The notes under the pieces were generated by a model. It was given only the letters and a program-made list of their open reading frames with translations, had not been told where the DNA came from and did not search any database. A DNA stretch of 64,000 nt from Pararge aegeria (taxonomy: Eukaryota > Arthropoda > Insecta > Lepidoptera > Nymphalidae), in NCBI RefSeq assembly GCF_905163445.1, contig NC_053184.1, positions 10,602,001 through 10,666,000 on the forward strand, given 5' to 3'. The translations under genes were made by a program, and so were the position numbers. Below, piece after piece: positions 11,556 to 24,600 of this stretch (position 1 is its first letter; each line of letters opens with the position of its first letter).

Positions 11556-11750
11556 AACCCATTACCGGCCCACTACAAGGCGCGGGTCTTCTCTCAGGAT
11601 GAGAAGGTCGTAGACCACCACAGGCCACTTAAAACGCACATAACTCCGAAAAGTTAGAGATCGCGCGCCGGAGATCGAACTCGATCTCCTCTGAAAGGGG
11701 GTTTGAAACCCTAATCCCTAGGCTACTGCAACTACTACAATGTTGGTACC
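11556..11750 (+). repeat. Interspersed repeat family 4 copy
   Basis: It shares 'cccactacaagg..cgggtct', 'ctcaggatgagaagg' and a block ending in 'gatcgaactcgatctcc' with lepidopteran repeats. Related copies in the window are 25885-26095 (+) and 39640-39725 (-). Confidence 0.45.
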
Positions 11751-12335
11751 TACCTAATTCTGTTAAATTAGTATAAATCTTTACAACGAAGTGACGTCCT
11801 TTTTGAGAAGTGGTATTGTAAGGAAAAGAATTATTTCTAGAAATTCTAGACCTTCACTTTAGCACAGAGATTTATGTAGGTAGGTATAACAAAACTAGCG
11901 CCATTGTATTTTCACATAGGTACGAATTCTCTTTGACCAAACTATCGTTTGACCCGGCATACGTAAACAATGAAAGCTACGCTATAATTTAACGCTAAAA
12001 CTCTTTCTTATGTTGCAATTATAGGACTTTCATACAACCTTTTAAATCCCGTTTCAACCCTTTTGGGGTTCTTTATAGACCTTTTAAATAACCTTAAACC
12101 TTACACCCAAAAAGAAATCTACCTACATACTTGTACTGTCTCTAACTTTGTATAAGACTTTCATTGAATCTTTCAACCCACATTTCACCCTATTAAGGGA
12201 AAGATTAGGGAAGATTTCTGAAAAACACACCAATCTCTATCTGCCTGTGAAAGTTTCGCAAATACCTCGCCTTTTAAAATGAATGTAAAATATCTTCTTT
12301 TTTTATTATTTCTTTGAATTTTTATATTCCATTAT

Positions 12336-12590
12336 GACGGCGGATCGGCGCAGTGGGTAGTGACCCTGATTTCTGAGTCAAGTCTGTTAGGTTCGATTGC
12401 CACAACTAAAAAATATTTGTGTGATGAACTTAAATGTTTTTCAGTGTCTGTGTGTTTATCTGTATATTATAACTATTTATGTAAGTTATTCATAAAATAT
12501 TCATCATTCATCTTAGCTACACACAAGCTACACTAACTTTACTTTCAGCTAGATGGCGATGTGTGTATTGTAGAAATATATTTATATGTA
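12336..12590 (+). mobile_element. tRNA-derived SINE, family 1, full-length copy
   Basis: It begins with gacggcggatcggcgcagtg (box A region), then a box-B-like 'ggttcgattgcc', the shared body 'cagtgtctgtgtgttta' and an ending 'tagatggcgatgtgtgtatt' with a TATTTA tail. It is somewhat diverged from the 24452 copy. Confidence 0.75.
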
Positions 12591-13554
12591 ATTTTGTATT
12601 GGAACGGAACCCAAAGTGTTCGCTGGATACGTAGTTTCATATTTCCATAGTTTCCCCTTCGATCCAAGCATTGTCTACTTTATTCTATCTACAATACATA
12701 AGTACTTATATAAATACCTACTTCCACAATGTCACTTTGAAAGCCACGAGTAGGTATGCCTATCTATAAGTATAGGCCTTCGTTCCCTCATCCGCCCACG
12801 CGATGACGTTATTAGCCAACGTTGAACTGACGTCGACAATATTATAATTATCGACTCCAACTGTCGCATGCGGTATTAAATATTTTTAATGTGAGTTTAA
12901 TTGAGTATAAACTATAAAACGAGTTGACGGTATTGATGGAACAATAGGTACATGTCGCAAAGTGGTTTAGCGTTCTGGTACGATGCGGCGTAAAATCCAT
13001 GTAGTTAGTATATTGCCAAATTGCGTCATAAGGTTGCAGTAAAGGTGTAACTTATAGTAACGTAACGTAACGACTGTTTTTCCCAAATGAAATTAAATTA
13101 AAAATATGTTATACAAATAGGTCTATCATAAGCATCAATGAGCTTTTCTGGAGTTGGGTGACCCAGGTAGAATAAATCAGGAAGATTAAATAACTGGAAA
13201 AAATCCCTCTTCCTATAAAGATAAAAAAATAGGATATGCTGTGCTTTTGGCATGTATGAAGTGCACGCAACTGCTTTCCAGGTTTTCAGTAACCCTTATA
13301 GTTTTCACCATGTCATTCTTTCCGAAGTACTAACTTGGCGTGGGCATACATAAATAATTATATGATGCATCGATATGCGCATTAAAAATAATTATTAAAT
13401 ATGGGCTTTTAATGTAAAGATTGCCATTTTCGAATGGCATTCGTGGTTCATTTTGACACATCACATCACATCACAGGGTCGTGCCCCGCTTAGCTGGTAG
13501 TAACGCCACTGCTCATATGCTGAAGAAAATAGTAGCTGTTTAAGGTATATAACA

Positions 13555-13960
13555 AAGTCAAAGTCAAAGTCAAAAATATCTTTATTCAAGTAGGCCCATA
13601 GGTGGCACTCTTGATGCGTACATAAGAATTACACAGTAGTGACATGATGGCGATAACCACACTCGTAAACTTAAAACTAAAGCTACGAGGGTTCCAAACG
13701 CGTCCTGGTCTAAGAAGAAGCCCACAACAAACTTAGCCGGGTGTTTTTTTTTGTTATCACCATCTCACAATGTCATTTTAAATTATTAGAAGAGCAACCT
13801 GGTTAGAGCAATAATTTACACCCAAGCTTTTTTATCGATTACGTAGTCCTTTATACTATAATAGGACTTTTCTATAAGCTTACGTTTAATAAAAACTTTG
13901 AACTTTTTAAGAGACATCTCCAAGATGTCAATTGGTAGTTTATTGTAGAATTTAACTTTT
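13555..13960 (-). mobile_element. Jockey/CR1-like LINE, 3' end (same family as the 49.3-51.1 kb LINE)
   Basis: The left end shows the TTTGAC tandem tail characteristic of this family on the - strand, then a 3' UTR. From about 13830 upstream on the - strand comes the ORF2 C-terminus (FYNKLPIDIL, then KRKLIEKSYYSI). These residues match the end of the LINE ORF at 49348-51024 nearly word for word, so both come from one family. The 3' UTR 'ccatctcacaatgtcat' also matches 51060-51080 in reverse complement. Confidence 0.85.
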
Positions 13961-15443
13961 ATACGTATCCACTTTTATTAAGCTTTCAAAACCTACAAAA
14001 GCTTTATCTCTTCTGGTAATAACATAGCCACCGTCGGATGCGCTCACTAAAAGCTTTTATCTATCTACCTATGAAAAGTTTTATAGTTAGTCCATAAACG
14101 ATATTACCTATAATGTTTTGCGGTGTGAAGCCCGGCTTCGTGAACGGGCTGCTATAAAATTAGGTCATAGTGGTATATAGGTCAAGGTTAGATTGTATAA
14201 TAATTTACTAAATGCTTCTCGGAACTTCGTTAGAGTAGGTAGATAGGTATATATTGTTGAATCTAATGAATTGAGTCTTGTTAAAGATCCCACTTTCTTT
14301 TTCTCGTTCAATATTCGTCTTTTAGGTCAAGGGGAAAAAGTTTCTGGGGGTTTCGGGGGAAAATTTTATATGAAAACTCAAAATATTTTTCCAAAGTTTA
14401 ATTATGTTCAACTACGATATAAATGTTAATATATACTTTGTTTGATGAATTATTTACGAACGCCCATAAACATTTTTTTTTTGCGGATAGCGTTACTTTT
14501 TCCTTTTTTGTTAAAAAATTTTAAATTTACTTATGGTAAATCTTCATTAGATACACTCACTCACTTAATACTTATGTATATATAATAATTTAAAGGTGAT
14601 AGATACTATGGCAGTAGCCATAAATAAATGGCCTGTCCTATAGAATATTGCAATTACGCGCAACGCTATTACGACCTAGGCGTGGAGACCATGGAATAGA
14701 TTGTATGACATACGGAGACGACCAGCCGAGTCGAGAGATATTGTGACGTTCTGTTACCTACCGCAGTAGGTACCGACTTACGTCCATTTTCGATACCTAT
14801 TCAATCTATCCGTTATCTATAGATTTACTACTTATTAACATCGTTACTCAAAAAAGAATTCCATGCATTTTTTAATAAATAGCAACTTTGCTAACCAACT
14901 AATCAACGTATTAAAGATTGAATATAGAAAAAGGACGTTAAACGCAGCATACGCGTATGTAGGTAGGTTGATGCCGATTTTGATTTACACAAATCTCTAA
15001 ATAAAAACTAACTTGACACTTGCAAGGTCAATAAGTATTGCTGTCTTAAAAGATTAGCTATCCCCTAGAAAAATATATCGTTATTTTTAGACATATCCAT
15101 TTAGTTTAGAGATTTGTGTAGGTACAACAGAATTGGCCCTCATATAGTTTATGAGATATGCGTCAAATAAAGTCCTCTTTACTTTGACCTCATAGCGTTT
15201 CGGTTACAGTTGATCGATCCGACTCGAAAACGAGATGTAGTCGTTTTGGAGTATCAGACAACTGTAACATCAAAGAAAAATAGATCTGGTCTTTAAATCG
15301 CTAATTCTTTAGTCTTGTTATTTATTTTGCCCAGAGCAATTACTGTAGAAATGCAGACATAAATTGCGATTGCGATTTCATGTAAACTTTATACTAAGCA
15401 TCATATTATGATCCCATCATATTACGTGAACAGTTTGTTTCAG

Positions 15444-15553
15444 GAATAAAGTAACGTGATAATTATGACAAGCAATATTAAAATAGAATATAAATATAAT
15501 GAATAATGGATAAAATGGACTTCCAAGTAACATAAAGTTGTGCATATCAAATT
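15444..15553 (+). promoter_or_regulatory. 5' UTR part of Rab3-GEF coding exon 1, with upstream ORFs
   Basis: A TTTGTTTCAG acceptor at 15434-15443 is the nearest good acceptor before the start codon. Between it and the ATG at 15554 are at least three upstream ATGs opening very short frames, including ATGACAAGC..TAA and ATGGACTTCC..TAA. Short uORFs could lower translation of the main frame. This depends on the unproven acceptor. Confidence 0.4.
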
Positions 15554-15655
15554 ATGGACGTTCAGAAACAGCATTTATGCCCACGGTTGGTGGATTATCT
15601 AACTATTGTTGGTGCAAAGCCCTACACATCGGGCAAAGGGTTGGCGCCGGTACAG
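15554..15655 (+). CDS. Rab3-GEF: Rab3-GEF coding exon 1 (residues 1-34)
   Basis: It starts at ATG 15554 and encodes MDVQKQHLCPRLVDYLTIVG and 14 more residues, the family's conserved CPRLxDYLxIVGA opening of the uDENN domain. It ends CAG before GTAAAT, phase 0. Confidence 0.93.
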
Positions 15656-18600
15656 GTAAATTTTATTAATATATAAAAAATAAACACATACTTGTGTGTG
15701 TTCAACTTGTAGATATATTGTTTTTATCGTTTAGACAGTTTTTAGTTGTCGACTGATAAAATAAAAACCTATATCTAAATTTAATAACCTTTGCCTACCG
15801 AATATTACTAATCGCAATGGTCATTTTACAGGTTATTATATTTTTAAAGTTAGATTTTTAGTTCTTCTTTTCTTAGGAGAACGGCTTGCACAGACATGAT
15901 TTTTAGTAATTCAGATTAGATCATTCAAACATGTAACTAAAATAGTTCTACGATTATTTAAATAAAATTGTTTTAAGTATAATCATACTGGAGAACGCAT
16001 TGGACGTGCTAATTCTGTATGTACCGAGGTACACATATCGGTAAAATAAAGTGACAAGTCTAAAAGTCGTACCTTTTCTTTCATTGTAGTCTTTGAAAAA
16101 GAAATCACCATTTCAAACTTTTCATTTTAGTTCAGTTTGATTTGTGTAGGTAGACCAGAATTAAACCAGTGACGTCATTTTTTATCTCACCGGCCTTTAT
16201 ATTCTCTTTTCTCCTTGAGTAAGTAATGTGTTTGATCTAGGCACCCGAACTACTCAGACGGTATCCGCTCACAAATCACGATGACTTCCCATTGCCCTTG
16301 GACATGGTTTACTTCTGTCAGCCCGAGGGCTGCGTGTCCGTGGGACCCCGCAGACAACTCGCGCATATCACCACCAGGGACACCACCTCGTTTGTTTTTA
16401 CACTCACCGACAAGGATTCAGGTTACTTTCCCTTTGCAAAACTGTGAAATTTTTTAATAGGTACATACAAATTTGTTACCTGAGCACTTGACTGATTTGG
16501 CAAACCACGCTAGATGGGCATGCTTGGTTGCTCCTTATCCGAGATGACGATGGGCAGGATGTTGGTGATGATCAGTGGCGTGCACTTCATACATGCACAA
16601 AAGCACTGCATACCCTAAAATTCATATAAAACTGGTATAAGACGGCCGATTGGCGCAGTTTGCAGCGAACCCGCTTTCTGAGCCCAAGGCCGTGGGTTCG
16701 ATTCCCACTACTGGCAAATGTGTGAGTGATGAGCATGAATGTTATTCAGTGTCTTGATGTTTATATATGTGTATTATTCATAAAAATATTCATCAGTCAT
16801 CTTAGTACCCATAACACAAGCTACGCTTACTTTGGGGCTAGATGGCGATGTGTATATTGTCGTAGTATATTTATTTATTTGTTTATAGGAGGAGGATATT
16901 TGCCGCTTTATGCAAATTTCCTGCTCATACCCAAGATCAGTACGCCACTGGTGATTATGTGGATTTTAAACAGTAGATTAACTATTTTATTCAGATATTC
17001 CTAAAACAATCTTCCTTTAAAGCCAAGCCAATAAAGCTAGACGTCTAAAGATTCGAGGAAAAGATTTTGTACCTTTTACAACCAAATATTCACAATGTTT
17101 TTTAAAATAGTAAACTCAATAGATACAGAAAATCTTCGAAAATGTGTGTGGAACTACAGGTGCACTATAATCCGTCCTATGGGACTGCAGCTTTGATACG
17201 ACAAGAAAGAGTTAAGGCGCAGGGCCGACCGCTTTACGTGCTCGCCGAGGCACGGGAGTAAATCTCCGCCAATATTCAAACTCGGGGCTTGAATGAAGAA
17301 TTTCTTTATAGAAAAACCCAATACTATTAGCCGTATAATATACCTACTTGAACAATGGCAGGTAAAACCCGCTATGGGATCTGCATCAACTTCTACCGTG
17401 CGGTGGAGCGTGCTCCGACGCCGGGTCCGCGTGAGCGCAGCGGGCTACGGCGCGAATCGTGGCGCAAGTCCATGGAGAGAAGCACTGACTCTGCCTTCTC
17501 CAGGTGACCAGTCACTACTACTGCTTTTTAACATTGACTTCGTCTGTTCATAGCCCAGTGGTAAAGATAATCCCCGACACTAAGTTCCATCTTTCATTTT
17601 TTCTTTTCTATCATTTATTAATTTTTTTTTTTTTTTTTTTAATTATTAACAATGCTTAAGAATAAATTAAAAAACACTATTAAAAATTTATAAAAAAAAA
17701 AAAACTTCCACCCTCCGCTTGCGGGGCTTTTGAATGCCCAAGCAACCGGTGGTCAGGGCTCCAGAGTGAGAAACCTCCTCACAATACGCGCCGTTTCAAG
17801 GACTACTGTCTTCTGTATCCGACCCTTGATCCAACAACCAAGCGAAAGCTTCTTGAGATGTTGGTCGAAGCTTTTCGCGAGAAGACCATTGACTGAAACG
17901 ACGATCGGAACAACAACGGTCGACTCAACACTCCACATGGCGGTAATCTCGTGAGCAAGGTCCAAGTATTTAGATACTTTTTCCTATTTGTATTTCATTT
18001 ATTATTATCATTTCATTGCTTCAAACTTCGGAACGGTAAAACAAGTTCCTTGTTTTATAACAAAACAGTGCAACGTTACCTGTTTGGGGCGTTACTACGT
18101 GAGTAAAAATAATATAGAAATAGAAAAATAGAGTAGAAATCCTACAAAAAATATTTCGAGAATTTGACCACACCTCTGATGAAGTGGTTTGGTTTGCGGT
18201 CTTGTAGTAATGGAAGGTTACGAGACCAATTCCCAAAAATACATTTTCTAAATTAGACTGGTTAGAATTAGCCTCCAATATAACTGGCGAAGAAGTAACA
18301 CATATATACATACGGCACATAACGTGAGATCGAACCCAAGAAACTTCTTTTCCCAAGATCATAAAAGTTTGAATTTGTTTTTTTTTTAGAGACTAATGCG
18401 AAGCGAATATTCCAGTGACTATTAGGAGCAGTAATGTAGCGCCGAGCGACTCAGAAAGAAGCTCCATTTTCTTCAAGATTATAAACGTTGAACTTGTAAT
18501 TTTTCTAGAGACTAATGCGTAGCGATTGTTCCAGTGACTATAGGAGCAGCAATGTAGCGCCGAGTGACTCAGATTGCAGCGCAGCACCTCGGCTTGCGCC

Positions 18601-21600
18601 CGCACCTCCCGACTCTGAAAGTGGCGGCTCCCATTCACCTAGCCCTCGTGCCACTAGAAAGCGGCAGGTTAGATCATTATTGTGTGTAAATTAATAATGT
18701 TATCGTCTTAACCGATAGACCTTCTTAATCTGGGCATAGGTTTTTTGTAGAAACTTTCATGCTCTAGGGTAATACGTCCAGGGACCAGCTTGATTTCTTC
18801 TACCAATGATTTTTCGGTGCGGAGTCGTCACTCTTGCATCTTGGAATTCCAACGGCTATTAGTCCTCCGATACTTGGCCTTATTAAAAGCGCCGGAAGTT
18901 GGAAAAACCATAAAAACCATAGAACTGTTAAGTAGCGGAACATGTGCAACGCATGGACCGTACGAGAGCTCCAAGGAGGTTGATGGAGGTCGAGGACGAC
19001 CTAGGGTTTGTTGAAGTAATGGAGTAGAGAGGGTCTCGAAAGTTTTAGGAGTTCGAAGTTGAAAGGAAGCTGCTTCTGACCACCTGAACTGGAGAAATCT
19101 ACTCAAAATAATTAACATTATTTTTCAAAAAAATTATTACTTTAGCAGCCCAAACCTAGACTCCTGCTCCTCCTTGATTTGAAAGAAATAGAAAACAAAT
19201 GCTGGTTAGGTATTAGGATAATTTCGTTTCGTACGGTCTGTAAAACGATGAACAATTTCATCGACGAGATATCTATATTTAATTTACGAGAACCAACTTT
19301 TTCAATATAACTTTTCCTCATAGAAACCACTGAAGTTCTAATTGAGTTTCAAGCTTGTTCATGTCATGCCATACCTACATAATAACATTCTTTTACGACG
19401 CATAATTTTCCAAGTAATTATATACGATCTTCTGGTATTTTAAGCGCCTGTACTTTATACTACTATTGTTCGTCGGTTTAGATATTAGATTGCAGTAGTA
19501 TTGTTTGCTGCTAAGCACTACTGAATATATTTACTCCAAATAGTAAAATAACGGTGATCCGTTTCTCCGTTGTTGCTCAAAAAATTCTAAAACCATAAGT
19601 AAACACACTTTTTTACACACAAAGGATTTACCAACTTAAACTAAAACAAATAATTATTAACGAGGCATTTCTTTGTTTCAGCGAGTGAGAAATCATTCTT
19701 TAACGTCCATATGCCTTTTATCACACCACCCTTTCTTCTCAACATTCCGAGAGTGCCTCTTTATCCTTAAAAAATTAATAGATGCCTGTAATGAGTCTTC
19801 CAGTCCTAGGCGTGTCGGAGCGTCCAGACAAACATTTAGGTAAGCACAAAATGGGAGAATAGTAGTAAGGTACTTTTTTATGAACCTGAGGATATTCTAG
19901 TGATTATTGACAATCACAAAAGAATTGTGAATTTAAATGGGCTAATATATTTTATTCGTAATAAAGCTTTGATCGAGTTATCGCATCCGAATAACGCCCA
20001 CGAACTGATATAACATACATACACAGGCCACGGTGGAATTGTCAAGGTCATTGACACTATTTTGATCAATAAATACTTATCGGAATCAAACTGCGCTTTA
20101 TGAATCTAACTTTTTACCTGTATTACTACTTCCCATATCAAATCGTTTTCCTAGAGCCTCTAAACTCTACTGGAGAAGAGGAGACTCTCTACTTTACTTT
20201 TTTCAAAGGCCCTCTAAGATATCTTATGAAATGGGTGAGTTCACCTAAGTGTGACATTTTTGATATAGACGAATATGTCCAGCATTTGTTGGGTTTGTTC
20301 GTAATAGACCAATGAGGGACCAATTAATATGTAAATATTAAAATGAATCAAAAAAGTAAAGTATCCTGGCGGCACCTTATTCAGAGGTAGCCAGAATTCT
20401 ATTAGGTTTTAATTTAAGATAAGAGAAGAAGGAAGAATTAATTTTCGTAAAGGGAACGATGGAGCTGACATTCTTATTGTTAAGAAAAGTCCAGAATAAA
20501 TAAAAAATTTAAAAAAAAATTGATGCTTAAAACATTTAGAAAAGTGATAATATTCCACCATTTTTTTCATACTAAAACAAAAACTATTTAGTTTAATGAG
20601 TTTTTATATATATTTATACTTTTGAGATTGATGCTTAATTATCTCAAGGAAATTAAAATAAGGAATGCGGGTCTAATATAAATTTTGCTTTCACCAGAGA
20701 TACGGTATGGTCAGTTTTAACGGGCCAAGCGTACGATAACACACCAACAATAGTGGTTCACGATGTAAAAGAGATAGAAACATGGATTCTACGTCTGCTA
20801 TCGGCGCCTGTGCCCGTTCCCGGGAAAACGCGCCTTGAACTCGAAGTTTTATCGCCCACGGCTCATGCACCCCTAGTTTTTGCGTTGCCAGACCATACCA
20901 GGTTTACGCTCGTGGATTTCCCTTTACATCTACCTTTAGAGTTACTCGGTAAGTTTGTATTAATTATGTATTATTATTAACTAGATGATGGCTAATACTT
21001 CATCGGCTTTTGTTTTTAGTATCGAGATTTTAAACTTTATATCGATTCCTGGATTGCAGTATGCCGACTTAACATAAATAAATTTTGAATTTGATCTGGA
21101 TGTCCTCTTTCTACATAATGTGGAGTCTACCAACATGGCGCTTAAAAAATAACAAATATAAAATATTTAGGTACTTAAACCTGAATAAACTTAATTTTAT
21201 TTTATTTTTTAGGGGTCGACACATGCTTAAAAGTTCTAACACTGATCATGTTAGAGAATAAAGTAGTGGTACAGTCGCGGGACTACAATGCTTTGTCGAT
21301 GTCAGTGATGGCGCTGGTGTCGATGCTGTACCCACTGGAGTATATGTTCCCCGCAATACCCCTATTGCCAAGTTGTATGAGCTGCGCTGAACAACTCTTG
21401 CTGGCACCGACGCCATTTCTCATTGGAATCCCGGCTAACTTTCTCACCTACAAGAAGAGCTTCAGGTATCTTATCAATTTATTCATCAAAAGCCTGTAAC
21501 AGTCTACTGTTGGACTTGAGTCTTATCCCATGAGGGTTTTTCCATAATCACCACGCTGGTAGACGAGTTGGTGATCGCAGTGTATGGTAAACGCAAGAGG

Positions 21601-24600
21601 ACGCTGCTACCCGTTCTCTGTTATGTTCCCTTAGTTGCCCCATACGAGACCCGCGGAAAGAAGAGGGGTTGCGAAAACTTAAATTATTGATTTTACAATT
21701 TTGAAGATCACCCCTGTTCAGTGGTGACTGTGGTCTTTTAAATAATGTTTAGCAATTTCGGAATATTTAATTTCTGAGTTTGATTACTCTCGTCTGGTGT
21801 TGTTTCCACGTTTCTGACAAAGATGTGCCGCCAAACGATTTAGCATTCCGATACGATGCCACGTTGGAACCGATTCGGTGTATGGGCTTAATATACTCGT
21901 AACTGCCATATCTCTAATAGGTTAGCCGGCTACCATCTTAGAATCTCTTACCACTTCACCTGATACTGATCCACCGGATGAAATTGCATTTCATCCGGTG
22001 GATCAAGGGCTAGTTTTATTGGAATTATTAAAATAAATGAATGTTGTACTAATTAAAAATGAAGCTTAATTTTTTCATTGTTGTTCAACTAGAACGCGTT
22101 CTTAGTCGCGTTTTCTTTTTAACTATCCCCGTGGGAATAGTTGTTTTCCTGGGATAAAAATATAGCCTATTTTGCTATATATATTTTTAAGTCAAGAGGA
22201 AGACCTCTTCACTTAACTTTATACCAAAATACAAGTTGCTTAGTTGCATATTTAGGGCGTGCAGGAAGGACAAACTAACAAACACACTTTCACATTTATA
22301 ATATTAGTAAGGATAGAGTGTTTTCTTCTTTGTAGGTTTCCAGACGACATTTGGGTGGTAGATTTAGATGCAACCAAACTGACGTGTCCCACCGGCAACG
22401 ACCAAGACTTGCCACCATTGCCGGAGCCGGAAAGCTCGGTCCTAAAAAATCATTTAAAACAGGTGGGTATACTAAATGTTTCCCGGATTTGAGATATCTT
22501 GATGTTATCACCAATTTTACTTATAATGCACGCGACTCGTGCGCATTCCTATCTTTTACGTGTTGCTAACTGTGGCAGCTGTTTTTTTATTATACGCATA
22601 ATGTTATATCTTCCTTCACTTGTTAGATTTAAGTTTCAAACAATGTGTGTATTTTCTTGCCACGGTATGATACATATGTCTTTGATATGTATATTTCACT
22701 ACGGCAATATTTTGTTATTCAAATGCAAATCTTAGAAATAGAAAGTTCGATTGATTTTCATAAACATCGCATTGTTGCATTTGGTGAATAAAATATTACC
22801 TATTATTCACTTGGATGACGTTTTCACATTCACACTATATCTTAGTCGAAACTTGTCTGTTACCTTACTGTCTCAATTCCACTAACATTCTACTCACTTT
22901 TTCCTACTTCGCTAGGCTATGCAAGTCATGGGAACCGCCGGAACTGGTGTAAATATATACTATTTTTACATTGCACAATTTGACTATTTAATCACAAATT
23001 TTAAACAGTTTTGTGCCAGCAATTTTAAAACATGTGCCGACCTTTTAGAAAAAATCACACAAAAACAGAAATTTGGTATACTTATATACGGTTATGCATT
23101 AGAAACAATTCGTCCCAAATTTAACACATTGTTTTATCTCTAAGAGGGGGCATATAAAATAAAAGCTTTACTGAAATGAGTGTAATTAATATAGTTAAAT
23201 ATAATCTAATGGCAAGCGCACATATCAACGACTCAAAATCGACTCAACTCAAATAAAATCATTGGAATGTGAGCTTTGTGTTATTTTTGGACAATTTTGG
23301 AACTATTAATCTCTCATTAGGAAGGTTGACCTTCCTACAAACACCGACATACCGCCAAGCGATTTAGCTTTCCGGTAAGATGTCGCGTAGGGGTGTGGAT
23401 CTCATATAACTGATATACCCCTAATAGTATATCCCGCTATATTGCAAGGTTTAGCTATTATTGAAAAAAAAAAGACAAAAAGAAAAATTTTTACATGTCT
23501 GTACCAGTAGTTGGACCACTTGTAGACCACGTGTCACACACTTTAAACAAAAGTATGCCACAGAACATAAAACTCTCATTTCATTGCTTAAGTGAGTCGT
23601 TGTTGGCGTTGAGCCGATATAATGAGCGTAAGCCGTTAACCTAATGCATATATTAAAATTGGATATCATGCAGTATATCTAAAATATATTTTCATGTGTT
23701 ACACAGTTTCAGTCATCGTTTTTATTGCATCGTTTAGCATGTAAGGTAGGTACTGCGCACACAGATACACTTGAGTCTTGTGCTGGAAATAAGCTACCTT
23801 AGAATAATTTTATTTTTATACAATCAGTATTAAATGAACCACTAACTGCGCGCGCAGACACAGTTGGAATCCAGTCGCTTCCACTTGATTTACCGAAATT
23901 GCCAGTCAACTTAGTAAGTTTTAGTATTATGTATTTAATATTAATATCATCAGTTGAAGACACAAGCATTTCTAGAAGAGTTTAAACTTACTTGTGCACA
24001 CGAGTCACGACAAGTAGAATATATCGTGAAACTACCGAGAAAGAAGCATGTAACCTAGAGTCCAATTGTCTCTAATCTAAAGAAGAAGCAACCCCTTTTT
24101 TACGATTTACTGGCATGACACAGTGGTTAGCACTTCGTCGGAAGGTCCATAAGGCACATTATAACATAATGTATTATATGATATATCATGCCTTATGTGG
24201 CGATGAGAAAACACTTTGAATTTACAATTTTCAAGGCCGCTCCTGTTGCAGTGGTGACAGTGGGCGATCCCTGGTTATATTCCTGACAATTTATTAGCAA
24301 TTTGAAAATTTATAATTACTTAATTTTCTCTGGTCTGGCGTTGCGGTACGATGGTGCGTGAACACCGTTTAGGTGTTTAACATTAACGAGCAGTTACGGG
24401 CAAAGTTTTAGTGGAACAAGAAAACTGGAGACTGTGTCTAGTTGCAATTGCGACGGCCGATTGGCGCAGTTTGCAGCGACCCTGCTTTCTGAGTCCAAGG
24501 CCGTGGGTTCGATTCCCACAACTGGAAAATGTTTGCGTGATGAGCATGAATGTTTTTCAGTGTCTGGGTGTTTATATGTATATTCTAAGTATTTATGTAT

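Larger units (their letters stand above)
9321..15443 (+). other. Putative first intron of Rab3-GEF
   Basis: About 6.1 kb without a coding exon that I can support. It holds a diverged 'cccactacaagg...gggtct' repeat (11556-11750), a SINE (12336-12590) and a LINE 3' end (13555-13960). The rest is AT-rich with no recognisable gene. Confidence 0.45.

Noticed and set aside
18021..18362. 113-codon - strand frame before Rab3-GEF exon 4
   Set aside because: Hydrophobic, Phe/Thr/Asn-rich translation without family resemblance; it overlaps the duplicated acceptor on the opposite strand and looks like chance.
20100..20315. 71-codon + frame between Rab3-GEF exons 5 and 6
   Set aside because: Protein-like middle portion, but no family recognised, no phase-compatible splice sites, and exons 5 and 6 join perfectly without it.
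24452..24530. Possible tRNA gene (box A and box B present)
   Set aside because: The head belongs to a SINE repeated five times in the window; there is no closed acceptor stem or anticodon arm.
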